A stretch of 64,000 nt of DNA from Dendrolimus kikuchii (taxonomy: Eukaryota; Arthropoda; Insecta; Lepidoptera; Lasiocampidae): the NCBI GenBank assembly GCA_019925095.2, contig CM034411.1, positions 1,771,001 through 1,835,000 on the forward strand. The letters run 5' to 3'. Below are positions 11,681-23,308 of this stretch, piece after piece. A program made the position numbers and the translations under genes. Numbering within the stretch: position 1 is the stretch's first letter; each line of letters opens with the position of its first letter. Below the pieces are notes generated by a model. That model saw only the letters and a list, made by a program, of their open reading frames with translations, searched no databases and was not told where the DNA came from.

Positions 11681-11862
11681 TGTAGATTTAAACACTATGC
11701 TCATGCAGACAGAGTTGGATATGTTTTGAAGTTTTTCGTTAATACTTCAAATTTCGTGTTTTAAAGCTTAAATATATTATAACGATATAATATATGAAAT
11801 GTGACGTCACGAAATTTAGAATCCCTCCCACACTTTGTTTCACTTCTACTGCGTATTTTTTA

Positions 11863-12090
11863 CTAGCTGTGCCCGTGACTTCGTTCGCGTGGAATTTGTT
11901 TTCAACATTTTGAAACATTCTTCATTGGCGCTCCGCTCTTATTGGTCTTAACGTGATGATATATAGCCTATAGCCTTCCTCAATAAATGGGCTATTTAAA
12001 ACTGAAAGAATTTTTCAAATCAGATCAGTAGTTCCTGAGATTCGCGCGTTCAAACAAACAAACTCTTCAGCTTTATATATTAGTATAAGA
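11863..12090 (-). mobile_element. Hel-A Helitron
   Basis: CTAG at 11863-11866 and TAAGA at 12086-12090, flanked by A on the left and T on the right of the plus strand. The GC hairpin and the AGCGCGTTCAAACAAAC block are degraded but present. Confidence 0.75.
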
Positions 12091-12146
12091 TTACATGTGT
12101 CTCATACCAATTCAATCATCATCCTCTCAATTTTTTGTCAGTGGGA

Positions 12147-12469
12147 GGAGATTTTGGCGAGAACTGAAAGGAGATGTTGTGCTGTGCAGTTTTTTTTTTC
12201 TAAAAATGTATAAAATTACTCTAAAATGAACAGTAGTTGTAGGATATTGATAATTATTGAGTAGTAATTATGTGTTTTTGTGAGAAATGTGAACTGCATA
12301 GTCAGATATGACCTTTCGAGTTGTCACAAGCACTCCGTTGGATGGCATCAGTTGATAATCTACAGTTCAGCTGAGGTATAAATAGGCTTAAGAAAATTTA
12401 GAACCTATATTGTAATCTAAAATCTGGCTTAAAGGCCTAGCTGCCAAACCGTAATCCCAAATAAATAAA
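12147..12469 (+). mobile_element. Retroposon family F with a 13-bp target duplication
   Basis: TTTGTCAGTGGGA is duplicated at 12134-12146 and 12470-12482. The element contains GAAAGGAGATGTTGTGCTG and ends CTTAAAGGCCTAGCTGCCAA and an AAATAAATAAA tail. The second copy (17195-17470) has the same 3' block. No protein is encoded; it is probably a LINE 3' end. Confidence 0.85.
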
Positions 12470-12488
12470 TTTGTCAGTGGGACGCTTT

Positions 12489-12720
12489 TGGGTTTGTTTG
12501 TTTGTTTGCTTGAACGCGCTAATCTCAGGAACTACTGGTCTGATTTGAAAAGTTCTTTAAGTGTTAGATAGCCCATTTATCGAGGAAGGCTATACGCTAT
12601 ACATCATCACGTTAAGGCCAACAGAAGAGAAACACCAATGAAGAATGTTTCAAAATGGGGGGTATTTTTAACCTCCTTTTTTTACTATTCCACGCGGACG
12701 AAGTCGCGGACAGAAGCTAG
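12489..12720 (+). mobile_element. Hel-A Helitron with truncated 5' end
   Basis: Runs from a GTTTGTTTGTTTG tract through the Hel-A body to GGACAGAAGCTAG at 12720, followed by T. The open frame starting at 12638 is formed by the Helitron end and its flank and is not a gene. Confidence 0.75.
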
Positions 12721-13474
12721 TTATTTTATATTTTTAAAACTTTATATACCGTTTCAAAACATTATTATACAGCGTGCAACATGCGAGGAATGCAGCTCTA
12801 TTAAAATATATTGTTTAATGTTTATTTTATTGCATCTGAAGTTTATTTACAATATTATTATTATAGGCAATATATTTTTTATGAAACAGAGTTCGGATTT
12901 GGGTTTTATGATTGAAAGATGTGTTAAAAAACGAGTTTTATTAATCTGTGAATTATGTAATCGAATATTTACGTAGAAGTTGGTATAGTTACTGTACTGT
13001 AATGCCGTACTGCCCGTAAGATGTCGCATCAACCACTAATGACTAGCCTTGGCGGTAGCGTATTGACTTATAATGTCCTTACTATCCCAGTGAATCTCCC
13101 GTACATAATCGAAAAATAAATGTACGGAAACTAGCGCCATCAAGTGGTCCAGGAACATCAAAAATTATAATTAGTTTCCATTTAGTCCACTTAACTTCAC
13201 TTAAGATGGGCGATGGCGCTGTGCAATATCGTTGAATAAATACATCGCGCAGCCGAGATCTTAAGAGCATAAATTAAACCACAAGTTATGGTCGTATTGT
13301 GAATCTCGCACATTTTTACATGAAGTTTTATGTGAACGATTTTTTACTTTTGGCATAAATTATAGTGTTATATATAAGTTTTTTAAATTATTTTTATTCT
13401 GTCTTTCCCTTTATTCCAATTAGAACAAGTTATATCTTATTAGTACTAATCTAGTGGAATTTAAATAAATAATC
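12721..13474. other. AT-rich sequence with no recognised gene
   Basis: Short open frames on both strands (61-112 codons) are AT-driven and show no domain. Nothing else is recognised. Confidence 0.4.
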
Positions 13475-13704
13475 GGCAGACAAACACACAAATTGTATAT
13501 CCCCAAATTATGCAAGTTACGCTTGTGTTATGGGTAATATACAACGTACTACTACTCTGGGGCCGATCCCAGACACCCAGACCATAGTAAATAACGGAGA
13601 AAATACGTTTCCGCAATTTACTATACCAGGAATCGAACCCGGAGCCTCTGCGTTGCAGTGAGGTAGGCCGGCAAAGGCTTAGCCCACTCCACCACAGAGG
13701 CCGT
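13475..13704 (-). mobile_element. tRNA-derived SINE (family T1)
   Basis: Full-length copy. The minus-strand head contains GTGGTGGAGTGGGC and GGTTCGATTCCTGG, the tail TTTGTCTGCCG. It matches 28412-28637 over its whole length. Confidence 0.85.
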
Positions 13705-14270
13705 TATTTATAGAATTATCGAATGTAGCTCCATCTAGTGGTATATAGATAGTAATATAATACCGATTGTAACGCCATCTATCGGACAGGGTAAATGATA
13801 TTTTGTTATTTTATTCCAGAGAGGTTCATCCATTTTATATAGATAGTGTATTGTCTATGGTCCTTACTTTCAAAAGTACCCTATATAAGAAATAAAATTC
13901 GCTTCTACCCGCGCATATTATTACGTATTGCGCGTGTCCAATCGCATGTCGATTGGAACATTACGAACTTTATTCATAACACCTACAAACAAACATAGAT
14001 GCAACAAGTCAAAATTGTAATCAATCAAGCGAAACCGTCAAATGCTTGGTGATGTTTCTGTCACAAACGAAATACAATATAACTGATTCCCGAATCTCCG
14101 AGCCAGCTCCATTTATTCGCACAACATCTGAATGGAAACACCGACAATGTAAAGCTCTAAAGAACAGAAACTAAAATACCTTTGATGCTAGCTGCACGCA
14201 GTAACAATACAGCGGTTTTAGATAATTAAATCCGCGTGTCGGCATTATAAAGAAGTCCTTTAGATTTTTG
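13705..14270. other. Sequence with no recognised gene
   Basis: Moderately AT-rich. No exon-like segment with flanking splice sites, no repeat seen elsewhere in the window. Confidence 0.35.
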
Positions 14271-14274
14271 CGAC

Positions 14275-14785
14275 TAACATACATATTAAAACTACGTTTT
14301 AACGGTTTTGGAGAAGATGGTTGGAATGTATCACCTGTTTGGGATCCGATCATCAAAACTATTAGACCCAAACCCAGCTAAAACCAACTGCCAGATCACA
14401 AGACTCTGTGAGCTCTTTCTGCGTGCAACGGAACACAAACCAACTTGATTGATAAATTCTTTTTATTTTTCCTCCCACCTATTTTAATATTATATAAAAT
14501 TATTAGAGTTAGGCATGTGTTTTCTGAAGAGTTTCTTGCGCCGCTTCTTCTCTTCAAGCCACAACATGTTCTGAAGGGGTGGTAAATTAGATTAAGCTAC
14601 CATAGAGTAAATAATTAAAATTAACAAGTTGGCGGCAATCTAAATAAAACTAACAATACTGATTGATACTTTACATCTTTGTCTTGTGATCATGGCTACT
14701 GAAAAGTGGCCGAAACGTCGGAATAATAAAAATCAAATAAATTACCACGCTTAAAACCGTTAAAATATAGTTTTATTATACATTT
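14275..14785 (+). mobile_element. FB-family copy, plus orientation
   Basis: A short left arm (AAAACTACGTTTTAACGG) and a longer right arm (AGTGGCCGAAACGTCGGAA ... AAAACCGTTAAAATATAG) flank a body whose 14500-14650 part is the reverse complement of the middle of 28760-29286. Sequence 14305-14420 is unique to this copy. Confidence 0.6.
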
Positions 14786-14825
14786 CTTAGAATTTTCATG
14801 ATTAGAACCTTGCGTTATAAAAGAT

Positions 14826-15131
14826 TTTTTTTTATTGCTGGAGTACAACAGACAGACTTACGGCCCAACTGTGATGGAAAGTGGTTACCGTTGTCTATGA
14901 ACATTTGCAACACTAAAGAATGTGCTGCCGGACTCGTAGATGGGGCTGGAACCTGGCCACTAAAGCCGGAACACAAGCCAAGGTTGTTATGGCGGCATGC
15001 TCTAGGCCAGGGGTCGTAGCCATCCAGACGGGCAAATGCCCTACCACCTAGCTGTGGGTTGTTTTGTCGCCTCTTACGACAGGCCGCCTGGCCGCAGGAA
15101 TTTGTATTCTATCTCCGTTCCTACATGGATA
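14826..15131 (-). mobile_element. Retroposon family P
   Basis: Divergent, near-complete copy on the minus strand. It is followed directly by a partial SINE T1, with no spacer. Confidence 0.75.
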
Positions 15132-15260
15132 TATTCTGGCGTAGCTCACTGGAACGCAGAGGCTGCGGGTTCGATTCTCGGTCTAGAAAATTTTGCAATC
15201 AAACTTATCGTTAGTTGCTATGGTCTGGGTATTGGTGCTGGTCACAGATTGGATCGTTGT
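15131..15260 (+). mobile_element. Partial SINE T1
   Basis: Contains CACTGGAACGCAGAGGCTGC, GGGTTCGATTCTCGG and CTATGGTCTGGG in family order, then decays into a T tract. It faces the next T1 copy. Confidence 0.6.
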
Positions 15261-15295
15261 ATTCTATTTTTTTTTTTTTTTTTTTAATATTTGGC

Positions 15296-15520
15296 AGACA
15301 AACATACACATTGTATATCCCCAAATTAAGCAAGTTACGCTTGTGTTATGTGTAATATACAACGGATTACTCTGGGGCCTATCCCAGACACCCAGACCAT
15401 AGTAAATAACGGAGAAAATACGTTTAAGAAATTTACTATACCAGGAATCGAACCCGGAACCTCTGCGTTGCAGTGAGATACGCCGACAAAGGCTTATCCC
15501 GCTCAACCACAGAGGCCGTC
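15296..15520 (-). mobile_element. tRNA-derived SINE (family T1)
   Basis: Full-length minus-strand copy with B box GGTTCGATTCCTGG and the TTTGTCTGCCA tail after a T19-like tract. Confidence 0.85.
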
Positions 15521-15755
15521 AAACATTACCTATATCACAAGCATAACTTTCTTAGCTTGGGGCTATACAATATACGTGTTTTGGGTGGGGTATAGTTATA
15601 CGGCACATTCATATATTATGAACAGATCCGAACTTTTTAATATAGTTTAGAAGGCCTTAGCCTTCGTGGTTAGTTTTTTAATAACCACCCAGAGTTAATT
15701 TTATATCTCAAATTATAAATTGCCAGGCTGCTAATTTAATAAATTGCTGCCAATT

Positions 15756-15990
15756 TGCCAGGTGGTAGGGCATTTGCCCATCTGGATGGCTACCACCCCT
15801 GGTCTAAAGTATGTCGCCATAACAACCTTGAGTTGTGTTCCGGCATTAGTAACCAGGTTCCAGTCTCCCTTAAGAGAGCAGCAGCGCATTTGTAGCACCT
15901 TCGGTGTTACAAATGTACATAGGCGATGGTAACAGCGTTCCACCAAGTGGGCCGTCTGCCTCTCTGCTGAACTCCTGCTATTAAAAAAAC
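15756..15990 (+). mobile_element. 5'-truncated retroposon P
   Basis: Begins at GCCAGGTGGTAGGGC and continues to the A-rich end; the first 85 bp of the family are missing. Confidence 0.75.
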
Positions 15991-16701
15991 ACCCCTTGTT
16001 TTTCTGCCTGCTATTTATTTATTTGTGATTCTACGAAGCTCGAGTATATATGCTTCTTCGTAATAACGTAATTTGTCTTTTTATTCTTACTATGTTTTAG
16101 CGCTTTATTTCGAAATACATCCCAATCTAGCGCTTTTTAGGCGCTGACACAGCGCCCTTTACCAATATGTGTTGGTCACATTTTCCGAGCTGATGTCGTA
16201 GAAATAATCTTGAACTATATTACAGTATGTACGTAGTAAGGAACCGCGAAACCCAAGTAGACCTAATTTATTTTCCTAGAAAATATAAAAGCATACCATT
16301 TTTTCTTTTTCTAATTTATTCTGTCAGCTTGACACACTGACGTTTCAGTAGGACGACAGAACGCCAATTACGGGATGTGTCAAATAGTTTTAAACTATGG
16401 CGGACTTTCGACTAGACTATTTGGGGCGGCGTGACTTATAGAAATTTCATTACAGACTAGCTTAGGAGTTCACGAAATGTAAAATTGATCAAATGGAATT
16501 TTATTTGTTAACTTATTGCTTGAGTTTAATTCTTGTTGAAGATACCATAATTGATTGTAACCATTGTTTTGATTGGAAAATGCAAATGAATGTATTTATT
16601 ACAAAATGGAATCATGAGTCTACTACCGTTTTCAACGTAATTTTGGTTACTGTTAAAGGAGAAGAAGTGGCGCTACAAACTCCCCAGCAACGTATTTTGA
16701 C
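15991..16701. other. Sequence with no recognised gene
   Basis: Includes the 80-codon frame at 16493-16735, whose end lies in a transposon end, and a small piece (16640-16700) related to the AGAAGAAGCGGC block at 7385-7540. No host gene supported. Confidence 0.35.
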
Positions 16702-17167
16702 TAGAGATGTGCCGATTATGACTTTGGCCGACTAGCCGATTAGTCGGTTGTAAAGAGGCCGACTAGTCGGCCAACTAGTCGGCTAAGCCGATCAGGCTTT
16801 CGGCCATTTCCGTGACACATCGTATATATATAGCTGATTCGCGTGCAAGTCGCAAACTGTTTGGTTTGCTTCGCATAATTTCTTGATTTTTACTTTTGTA
16901 AGGGGTCTCAGGGCGGTGTTTTTGTGTAAAAATAAAAAATATATATTTAAAGATAATACTGTTATTGTTCATAAAAGTAAAAGAGCTCAATTAAAATTTA
17001 ATCATATCAAAAATAAAGTCTCGTGTGTGGATTACAATGTACTAGTAAAATATACGATTATAAAATACAAAGTAAGAAGCCGAATAGTCGCGCTCTTTGC
17101 CGAATAGTCGCCGACTACGGTAGTGGCCGGATAGTCGGCTTTACCGACTAGTCGGCACATCTCTAAT
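16702..17167. mobile_element. hAT-like MITE with terminal inverted repeats and ACTAGTCGG subterminal repeats
   Basis: Ends are TAGAGATGTGCCGA and its reverse complement TCGGCACATCTCTA. Each end carries several copies of CCGACTAGTCGG or close variants. Flanking 8-mers ATTTTGAC and ATTTTTAA match only partly, so the 8-bp target duplication typical of hAT is degraded or absent. No transposase is encoded. The TAGAGATG-type terminus suggests hAT; this is inference. Confidence 0.65.
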
Positions 17168-17194
17168 TTTTAAATTATAATTATTAATATTCGT

Positions 17195-17470
17195 GGTTTT
17201 TTGGCGGGAACTGAAAGGAGATGTTGTGCTGTGCAGTTTTATTTTCTAAAAATGTGTAAAATTACTCTAAAATGAACAATAGTTGTAGGATATTGATAGT
17301 TTTTGAGTAGTAATTATTTAGGGGTTTTGTGAGAAATGTGAACTGTATAGTCAAATGTGGCCTTACGAGTTTTCACAAGAACTCCGTTGAATGGTGTGGA
17401 TTGTAGCCTCCAATACAACTACGCCTGGCTTAAAGGCCTAGTTGCCAAGCCATAAACTTAAAAAAAATAT
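17195..17470 (+). mobile_element. Retroposon family F
   Basis: Shares GAAAGGAGATGTTGTGCTG, GGATATTGATA and the end CTTAAAGGCCTAGTTGCCAA plus A tail with 12147-12469. Clear target duplications were not found. Confidence 0.7.
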
Positions 17471-17579
17471 TTCTAATTAAGTTCGGTATTCTTCGTTCTG
17501 AATTCAAATAAAACAGTACTCAAAGTTCTACGTGTTTCGTTATATCAATGCCTAACTAACACTATACAATGTAAAAACG

Positions 17580-17602
17580 GTATATATATATATATATATA
17601 TC
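17580..17602. repeat. (TA)n microsatellite
   Basis: Uninterrupted alternating TA of about 20 bases. Confidence 0.85.
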
Positions 17603-17975
17603 TTGCTTTACATTATACCAATTTTTTCCGTCGCTGTTGCCAACCTCCTCTAAATGTCGTGATGAAAGATCTCGTCAAGTAACGAGAGTAATCATAAGTC
17701 GTGACTTGCGTTTACCAGAGGGATATTAGGATGAGCTTCGGGCATTTAAGCAAATCCCGTCACGGAAGTACTTTCCGTCTGATATCATTAATCACGTGAA
17801 ACGAGTTCGTAGCATTATTGTTGCTTAGAATACTAATAAAAAGTAATTCTGATAAGAAAAATAGTTCTGGGATTTGTCTTAAGGAATAGCATAATACAGT
17901 GTAAACTCCATGTAACGTCACTCGATTTAACGACAAACTTCCTTAATCATGGAAAACACTTGACTTTTTAGTTTA
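17603..17975. other. Sequence with no recognised gene
   Basis: No coding signal or shared repeat seen. Confidence 0.35.
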
Positions 17976-17979
17976 GCTT

Positions 17980-18870
17980 GTGTTCCACACATCCCCCTGG
18001 GGGTGCCGCCATGGACTCGTCTCCGTCCAGGAAGCGATACAAAGGGATGCGTCCTCGGGGCCCTTAGCGGCTACTGTCAGATTCCCCCCTTCACTCCGTG
18101 ACAATGGTGTCCCACCTATCCACTCCAAATCCTTGTATTCCTTCCCCTTCCTCCCAAACCTCCTCCCCAAACACCCCTCCCTTCCGACGACGACCGCCAG
18201 CGTCGAGCTCTGCTCCGCCCAACGCGGTTCTGCTAATCTTGGTCGGTAGAGTTGGAAAACCCTATGGCCGGCGTTGATACGGTAGAGGCGACTCGACCGC
18301 AGCTGTTGCGATGGCTTTCGCGGAAACGCGAGACTCTGACCTTCAGATTGCGGGCTGTCAGCCTTCACGCCAATGCCACCAGTGTGGCGCGCTTGCCACG
18401 CCGTTTCATACGCTAGTCGAGTGCGCAGCCTGGGCACCACAGAGGTTTGAACTCGAGACAATAGTAGGTCCGATTGATTCGCTTGCCAGCCTGGTGCAAG
18501 CTATGCTGCAGAGCGATGATCATTACCGCTTCAGGGGTCCTCATGCATCAAGGGAGCAGAGGAGTCTTCACCCCTGTCGTCGAAGTGAGTTAGCTTTACC
18601 AGGGGCTTTCTCAGGCACTTATTGCGTGGGCGTAACTACGTTCTAAGTTTCATGCCTTTCCTGCCATAAGCGAGGGGCATCGAAGGAGAGTGGTTTTAAT
18701 GGGTATTAGCCATTTAGGTTCGAGTCTCCACACAAGCCGGTCGATTACTGTTTGGATTGCCCCTTTTGGGAATGCCTCCATGATCGACTATGGTCTAAAC
18801 CCTTGCAAATGACCCGGTACTGTGCGTAAATAGCATTTCACCCGCCTGAAAAAAAAAAGGTTAAAAAAAC
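17980..18870 (+). pseudogene. R1-like LINE ORF2 C-terminus and 3' region
   Basis: A GC-rich island. The plus frame 18311-18646 carries CHQCGALATPFHTLVECAAW, the C-x2-C ... H ... C zinc finger that closes ORF2 of R1-clade LINEs, followed by a typical LASLVQAMLQSDD block. Upstream 17980-18310 is coding-like in composition but broken by stops. The 3' part (18650-18870) ends CACCCGCCTG plus an A tract. Frames on the minus strand here are shadows. Dead copy, 5'-truncated. Confidence 0.65.
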
Positions 18871-19202
18871 TCCTGCAATAAAAAAATAAAAAAAACACCC
18901 ACTCTCAATAACGACAACAATTAAATAATAATAAATAGCTTTTAAGTTGCCAAAATTGGTAAAAACTGCGCAGCTGTGTACGTTCTTTTATCGCTTTAAT
19001 ATCCTAGCCCGTAATAAACTCGACTATCGGCATCACACATACCGAAATTTCTAAGAAATTCCAAATTATCGAATTTTCTAAGTACTTCTTTTATCACGAA
19101 AATGCCTCAACATCGCAAGATATGAATAAAATAACTAAAAAAATACAACTACAAATTACTGGTGCAGCAAAAGACGTCAGACAAAAATAACAGAAAAGGT
19201 TT

Positions 19203-19600
19203 TTGTGGCGTCTTTTATTTACTGAGCACAGGGTAAAAAAAACATCATGTATCCAGAAAAGATTAATTTATTTCCAAATCGACTCTCTGGAGACACGTCG
19301 AACTAGTTTAGATGCCATGTTTGCTTATAATTTGTTTCATAATAATATAGATTCCGCTCAATTGTTAAGCCAATTCCGCCTAAGAGTCCCTTCAAAACCT
19401 CCGCAACAACCTATAGTCTTTCCTCCCTTAAAAACAATACTACTAAGTGCTAACTCTCCTATCTCTTGAATGTGTAGAATCCTCAATAGCAGCAGTCATG
19501 TTACGGACTATACGGATATTTAAATGACAAAAATTCATTTACATAGCACCTAGCTCCAACCTCTTATACTAAATTTTTGTATAACGTTTTTATTTTTTAT
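19203..19600 (+). pseudogene. Jockey/CR1-like LINE ORF2 C-terminus
   Basis: The reading frame has DSLETRRTSLDAMFAYNLFH ... IDSAQLLSQFRLRVPSK and ends near NSPIS, the usual C-terminal layout of Jockey or CR1 type reverse transcriptase proteins (RR, LYKL-H, IDSPxLL, RVP, SPINR). No catalytic core is present, so it is a 5'-truncated remnant. Confidence 0.65.
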
Positions 19601-19845
19601 TTTGCCATGCTTGTAAGGAATTTGTGGAGACATATTGCAGCATAACATTTTAGCACGTCATGTCATTATTATAACTATAATATTATTTTTCTTTCCTTTT
19701 ATTGTCTTGGTCTTATTGAGTATGCATTGTTTGTTACAACTCCATTAATTCTTCAAAAAGTGATTCTGTAACATACTTCTGTACAATACTTATTAAAAAA
19801 AAGAATTTGAGCTATAAATAGAATATGAAATATAAAGAAAATCAA
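19601..19845. other. AT-rich sequence, possible LINE 3' untranslated region
   Basis: Directly follows the LINE C-terminus. No coding signal. The boundary with the next repeat is unclear. Confidence 0.3.
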
Positions 19846-20055
19846 TATTTAGCTAGACGTGTTGCTGGGGAGTTTCTTGCCGCTTCTTCTCCTTTACAGC
19901 ATCAACACGTTGCGAAGCGGTGTATATAGAATATGAAGTAGAAAAAAAAAATTTTAACTTACATGTATGACCTTCAAAAAGTGTTCTCCAGTGGAACTTA
20001 TTTTGAATAAAAACTTTTGAATTTGAATTTGACTTTGAATTTGGACATTTACTTT
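19846..20055 (-). mobile_element. LINE or SINE 3'-end fragment
   Basis: Inverted relative of 7385-7540 (GTTGCTGGGGAGTTTCTTGC ... ACGTTGCGAAGCGGTG) followed by TTTGAATTTGAATTTGAC-type tail repeats that are common at lepidopteran LINE ends. Confidence 0.45.
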
Positions 20056-20302
20056 GACTCGAAAAATTCATTTTATAAATAGATTATTTTAGCAAAAAAG
20101 ACATTAATTTGACATAGACAGACGGACGGACAAATTTCAATATCTTACACTTTTTTGTTAACTTCATTATTAAAGTTTTTTTTAACATCAATAATATTTT
20201 AATTATATCTTGTATAAGACAATGTAATACTTACACATCCTGTAGATAGTGACATGTGGACTTTTATATGTATAATTTAAGACCTGTATAACCCAAATAT
20301 AT

Positions 20303-20811
20303 TGTTACAACTTAGGCCCCGACAAAGACAAATTCCACGTACAGATCTGTAAAAGCACATTTTTTAACTGATTGTAATCCTTTTATGATCGTCTTCTTTT
20401 GTTCACTTATTTACGCATACGTTTCTAGTTATTGTGGAGAACAGCCTATTGTACTCGCTCAGGAGTATCATTAGCCAGATGTTGCGGATTACAATTACAA
20501 GCTAATTCTAGAAAATTGTGTCAACGTTGCCGGGCGGGCACATTTGCATTTGTGAAGTATAAAACGACGGTCTGATTTAGAGAGGAGTCAGTTGAGCTAC
20601 AACTACGATATGGGCGTGACGTACGTACATTCGGGAATCTAATAGTGACGGACTTTGCGCGTTTTATTGAATTAAGACCTTTTGCATTACGTTTGGATTT
20701 GTTATATTCAGTTATATTTGTCCCTGTGTTATACATGTTTGTATAGTTCTAATAAGCTCTATAATAATTCTAACGGCATTTTAATTCGAGTCGAGTCGCT
20801 AACTCGTAACA
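20303..20811 (+). mobile_element. Solo LTR (Ty3/gypsy-like), copy 2
   Basis: TGTTAC...GTAACA boundaries with ATAT at 20299-20302 and 20812-20815. It includes GTATAAAACGACGG (TATA region) and ACGGCATTTTAATTCG near the end, as in the other five copies. The short antisense frame at 20521-20736 is a by-product. Confidence 0.9.
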
Positions 20812-20843
20812 ATATAAACTAAACTATACTATAAATAAAACTA

Positions 20844-21358
20844 CATACATACATACATACATAACTTCACGCCAGTTCCCTTGCGGGGTAGGCACGAACA
20901 ACAGAGTGCCATTTAGGCTTAGTCTTACACACCTCACTTGCCTCTTTGACATTCATAACTCTTGTCATGCAAGCTCGTCTGTTCTTAAGGCTTCTGACAT
21001 CACCTTCTGCTAGTACACGATCAATTTGATCATGGAAGGTGTGTCGTGGCCTTCCACGACTTCTGCATCCATCCACTTTTGCATTGTATATCTGTTTAGT
21101 CATTCTTTCATCATGCATTCTTTCCACATGCCCGAACCACCGGAGCATTCCTTTCCTTACCTTCACCCCGACACTCTCTTTCAGACCAACTCTCTTTCTT
21201 ACTTCGGTATTACGAACGCGGTCCGCGAGCGTCACTCCGCAGATTTTGCGCAGTGCTCGCATCTCGACCGCGTTTACTCTACTTTCATGCTCTTTCTTCC
21301 ATACCCAACTCTCGCTTCCATACGTGAGCGTAGGTACCAGCACCGCGTTGTGTTGTTG
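20844..21358 (-). mobile_element. RTE-A LINE, 5'-truncated, with a 14-bp target duplication
   Basis: TATAAATAAAACTA is repeated at 20830-20843 and 21359-21372. On the minus strand 158 codons are open, from MLVPTLTYGSESWVWKKEHE to AYPARELA stop. YGSESW followed by MRALRKICGVTLADRVRNTEV and MLRWFGHVERM is the C-terminal layout of RTE-type LINE proteins downstream of the reverse transcriptase. The tail is ATGT repeats. The catalytic domains are absent. Confidence 0.85.
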
Positions 21359-21372
21359 TATAAATAAAACTA

Positions 21373-21778
21373 TACTTACAAAATAACATAAGCCTATAAG
21401 TAAAAAAATGTCTCCAAATCGCTGTCGGCGGGGAGCGTGCCCAAAATGCTAGCTCTAGATGCAAGCCAGCCTTTTGGTCACGCGAGACCTCAATTAAACG
21501 CGTTAAGAGGTCTCGATAGAGGTGATGAGCTCCAGGCCGCCACGGTCCCAGAGTTTCAACCCCGAAAGCCAGAGATATGTATCCATTATCAATGGACACA
21601 TATTTGCAGCGTCTCAGCGCCTCCTGGTGTGCAGCAGCAGCCCCGGCTGTCACGGCTGTGTCTGGAAGATAGGGCGCCGCCAAAGTATCGACACAAGTTG
21701 CGTCCCATATTCCATGGCACCAACGACATTCCGTCTGTGCTCTTACCAGCGTCGCGGCACAGTCCATTTACAGTTTAA
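21373..21778 (-). pseudogene. LINE ORF2 C-terminus fragment (same family as 7804-8430)
   Basis: The minus frame has WDATCVDTLAAPYLPDT, ALRRCKYVSIDNGYIS, VETLGPWRPGA and LIEVSRDQKAG, aligned with WEATCVDALPAYHLPNT ... VETLGPWGPEA in the other copy. It is frameshifted at the 3' end and runs into A-rich sequence. Confidence 0.65.
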
Positions 21779-21904
21779 TTAAATAACAGTGAAGAAATTA
21801 AATTGCAAGCTATGTTCGCCTATAGATAGATCTACATCGCATTGTAAATCTTCGTCATAAGTCCATTAATTGATCAAATGTAAAAAAACTAGTGGTGATA
21901 TTTA

Positions 21905-22510
21905 TTACATATATACATACATAACTTCACGCCAGTTCCCTTACGGGGTAGGCACGAACAACAGAGTGCCATTTAGGCTTATTCTTACACACCTCACTTG
22001 CCTCTTTGACATTCATAACTCTTGTCATGCAAGCTCCTCTGTTCTTAAGGCTCCTGACATCACCTTCTGCTAGTACACGATCAATTTGATCATGGAAGGT
22101 GTGTCGTGGCCTTCCACGACTTCTGCATCCATCCACTTTTGCATTGTATATCTGTTTAGTCATTCTTTCATCATGCATTCTTTCCACTAGCCCGAACCAC
22201 CGGAGCATTCCTTTCCTTACCTTCACCCCGACACTCTCTTTCAGACCAACTCTCTTTCTTACTTCGGTATTACGAACGCGGTCCGCGAGCGTCACTCCGC
22301 AGATTTTGCGCAGTGCTCGCATCTCGACCGCGTTTACTCTACTTTCATGCTCTCTCTTCCATACCCAACTCTCGCATCCATACGTGAGCGTAGCTACCAG
22401 CACCGCATTATGTATGGCGAGCTAGGCCTTCTGGCTGAGGTTCTTAGCGCCTAGAAGTTTACCTAACGCTCCATTCACACTATTCCCCAAATTCACTCTT
22501 CTTTCTATAG
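21905..22510 (-). mobile_element. RTE-A LINE, longer 5'-truncated copy
   Basis: 158 codons open from MLVATLTYGCESWVWKREHE, nearly identical to 20867-21343, and the repeat continues about 100 bp further 5' (KLLGAKNLSQKAQLAIHNAV-like, visible also at 37719-38258). Ends in ATGTATAT repeats. Target duplications not resolved. Confidence 0.8.
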
Positions 22511-22633
22511 AATTTAGACGAAGGGGGTATAACCCTAACTACTATTATAAATAGGAATATGAGTTTGTTTATGACGTCTTCTAAGCAACAGATCATAGAT
22601 TATGTTATTATTGTGCAAATATAAGAATGTTCT

Positions 22634-22960
22634 CTAGGAAATGTGGTGTTGTAGGCGTACGGAAGCGTGTGTCACTAGATCCTCTTTCAATCCACAACGT
22701 TCCCTTATCACACTGTTTCTTCTCATATCACTTACATTAACCTTACATATACTTCTAAAACGTCTCATTTCAACTGCATTTATCCTACTTTCATACTTCT
22801 TTTGCCATACCCAACTGTCACTGCTATACATTAGCGTTGGTTATAACACTCCTTGATGGACAGCTAGGCGTGCCTTTACAGATTTCTTCCGGCTTTTTTT
22901 ATAGAAGAGTTTAGCGCTCCGTTCACCTTATTACTTACTCTTCTTTCAATATCACTCTTG
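22634..22960 (-). pseudogene. Divergent RTE-like LINE fragment
   Basis: Minus frame has SDSWVWQKKYESRINAVEMR and RSICKVNVSDMRRNSVIRER, clearly related to the RTE-A C-terminus but far more diverged, with stops. An older relative. Confidence 0.65.
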
Positions 22961-22998
22961 AGCTTTCCATTTCTTGGTAACATACCCATACAAACTCT

Positions 22999-23308
22999 AT
23001 CCGTGCAGGAACGGAGAAAGAATACGATTTCCTGCGGCCGGGCGGCCTGTCATAAGAGGCAACTTAACAACCCACAGCCAGGTGGTAGGGCATTTGCCCG
23101 AGTAGATGGCTACCACCCCTGGTCTAAAGTATGTCGCCATAACAACCTTGAGTTGTGTTCCGGCATTAGTGACCAGGTTCCAGTCTCCATTAAGAGAGCA
23201 GCAGCGCATTTGTAGCAACTTTGCTGTTGCAAATGTCCATAGGAGATGGTAACCGCTTTCCATCAAGTGGGCCGTCTGCCTGTCTGCTGATCTCCTGCAA
23301 TAAAAAAA
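22999..23308 (+). mobile_element. Retroposon family P
   Basis: Complete copy, ATCCGTGCAGGAACGG to CCTGCAATAAAAAAA. Confidence 0.85.

Noticed and set aside
12638..12976. 112-codon frame
   Set aside because: Starts inside the Hel-A 3' end and continues into AT-rich flank; no domain.
17973..18461. 162-codon minus-strand frame
   Set aside because: Antisense of the R1-like LINE; the zinc-finger motif is on the plus strand.
21026..22425. Several plus-strand open frames of 100 or more codons
   Set aside because: They are antisense to the RTE-A copies and recur identically wherever that repeat occurs (27087-27393, 30159-30431, 37836-38292, 45014-45280).
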